From contig NZ_CP032543.1 in the NCBI RefSeq assembly GCF_003610995.1, forward strand, positions 1,612,001-1,676,000: DNA of 64,000 bases, read 5' to 3'. This stretch comes from Streptomyces griseus subsp. griseus. GTDB taxonomy: Bacteria; Actinomycetota; Actinomycetes; Streptomycetales; Streptomycetaceae. The translations under genes and the position numbers were made by a program. The notes under the pieces were generated by a model that saw only the letters and a list, made by a program, of their open reading frames with translations, was not told the origin of the DNA and did not search any database. Below, in pieces: positions 63,480 to 64,000 of the stretch (position 1 is the stretch's first letter; every line of letters starts with the position of its first letter).

Positions 63480-64000
63480 CCAGCAGGTCCCAGCGCCACT
63501 TCTCCTCGACCCAGGCCCGGCCCCGCTCCCCCATCCGCTGTCGCAGCTCCGGATCGCCGAGCAGCGTCACGATCCGGTCCGCCGACTCCTCGGCGCTGCC
63601 GCCGCGCACCACCCACCCGGTCTCGCCGTCCAGCACCGCGTCCGGAGCGCCGCCCGAGTCCCCGGCCACCACCGGGAGTCCGGTCGCGGACGCCTCCAGG
63701 TAGACGATCCCGAGCCCCTCCACGTCGAGCCCCCGCCGCCTCGTCCGGCACGGCATGGCGAAGACGTCCCCGGCCCCGTAGTGCGCGGGCAGCTCCGCCC
63801 ACGGCACGGGCCCGGTGAACCGCACCGAGTCCTGCACCCCGGTCTCCACCGCGAGCCGCTCCAGGTCCTTGGCGTACGGGCCGCCGCCCACGATCAGCAG
63901 CACCGCGTCCGGGATCTGCGCCAGGATCGCGGGCATGGCCAGGATCAGCGTGTCCTGGCCCTTGCGCGGCACCAGCCGCGAGACGCAGACGACGACGGGC
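63454..64000 (-). CDS. PimB-like GT4 mannosyltransferase, 3' part (5' end outside window)
   Basis: Glycosyltransferase family 4, GT-B fold. The C-terminal 182 residues are present, starting VSRLVPRKGQDTL and including IVGGGPYAKDLERLA, FTGPVPWAELPAHY, the E-x7-E type donor site EGLGIVYLEASATGLPVVAG, and the helical end EKWRWDLLAEKLKTLL. In M. tuberculosis pimB' (Rv2188c) next to fadD15 adds the second mannose to phosphatidylinositol; position and motifs fit that role. The gene continues beyond the window end. Confidence 0.88.
   Translation of the reverse strand, partial: PVVVCVSRLVPRKGQDTLILAMPAILAQIPDAVLLIVGGGPYAKDLERLAVETGVQDSVRFTGPVPWAELPAHYGAGDVFAMPCRTRRRGLDVEGLGIVYLEASATGLPVVAGDSGGAPDAVLDGETGWVVRGGSAEESADRIVTLLGDPELRQRMGERGRAWVEEKWRWDLLAEKLKTLL

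Overview
The window is chromosomal DNA of a high-GC actinobacterium, almost certainly a Streptomyces. The evidence is very high GC with strong third-position GC, the gene order ileS / divIVA-sepG-sepF-yggS-pgeF-ftsZ-ftsQ-murG-ftsW-murD-mraY-murF-murE-ftsI-ftsL-rsmH, frequent GTG/TTG starts, a glkA-type ROK glucokinase next to a DUF5304 gene, and many leaderless-looking starts. I see no tRNA, rRNA, CRISPR array, transposase or integrase, so this is core chromosome and not an island. From memory, the gene order also follows Mycobacterium tuberculosis Rv2145c to Rv2188c, with Streptomyces-specific insertions.

Region 1 (1-20269) holds the 3' end of ileS, two strong hairpins, then the division and cell wall (dcw) cluster, all on the minus strand and read from rsmH (20269) towards divIVA (2320). 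These genes build lipid II (murE, murF, mraY, murD, murG), polymerise and cross-link it (ftsW, ftsI), assemble the divisome (ftsL, ftsQ, ftsZ, sepF, sepG) and drive polar growth (divIVA). murC and mraZ are absent from their usual places. murF carries an apparent single-base frameshift in a run of G (minus strand) near its 3' end.

Region 2 (20270-34978) holds a beta-carbonic anhydrase; a MoxR / DUF58 / transglutaminase operon; a DUF3040 membrane protein; a methyltransferase; a SAV_6107-type HEPN protein; and an operon of degenerate ABC ATPase, YhgE/Pip membrane protein and TetR regulator, with a perfect 26-bp palindrome on its promoter. A DUF4126 protein and a phytoene-desaturase-like oxidoreductase follow, the latter ending in a tandem repeat that contains its stop codon.

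Region 3 (34979-46955) holds a membrane protein with a Tyr/Gly-rich tail, metF, thiE, an Rv2175c-like DNA-binding protein, an FAD reductase, a TPP-riboswitch thiOSG operon, a PASTA Ser/Thr kinase, endonuclease IV, a molybdopterin oxidoreductase, and the convergent bfr / bfd iron-storage pair with an iron box upstream of bfd.

Region 4 (46956-64000) holds class II DAHP synthase, divergent from a tryptophan attenuator (leader peptide with three Trp codons) and a fused TrpE-TrpG anthranilate synthase. Then come a D-2-hydroxyacid dehydrogenase, a NarL-type two-component system, and a lipid and envelope block: PlsC-type acyltransferase, alpha/beta hydrolase, membrane protein, EEP-family phosphohydrolase, glucokinase, DUF5304, ArsA-like ATPase, SRPBCC protein, metallophosphoesterase, FadD15-like acyl-CoA synthetase and the 3' part of a PimB-like mannosyltransferase. 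Gene functions rest on motifs and family knowledge; no database search was run.
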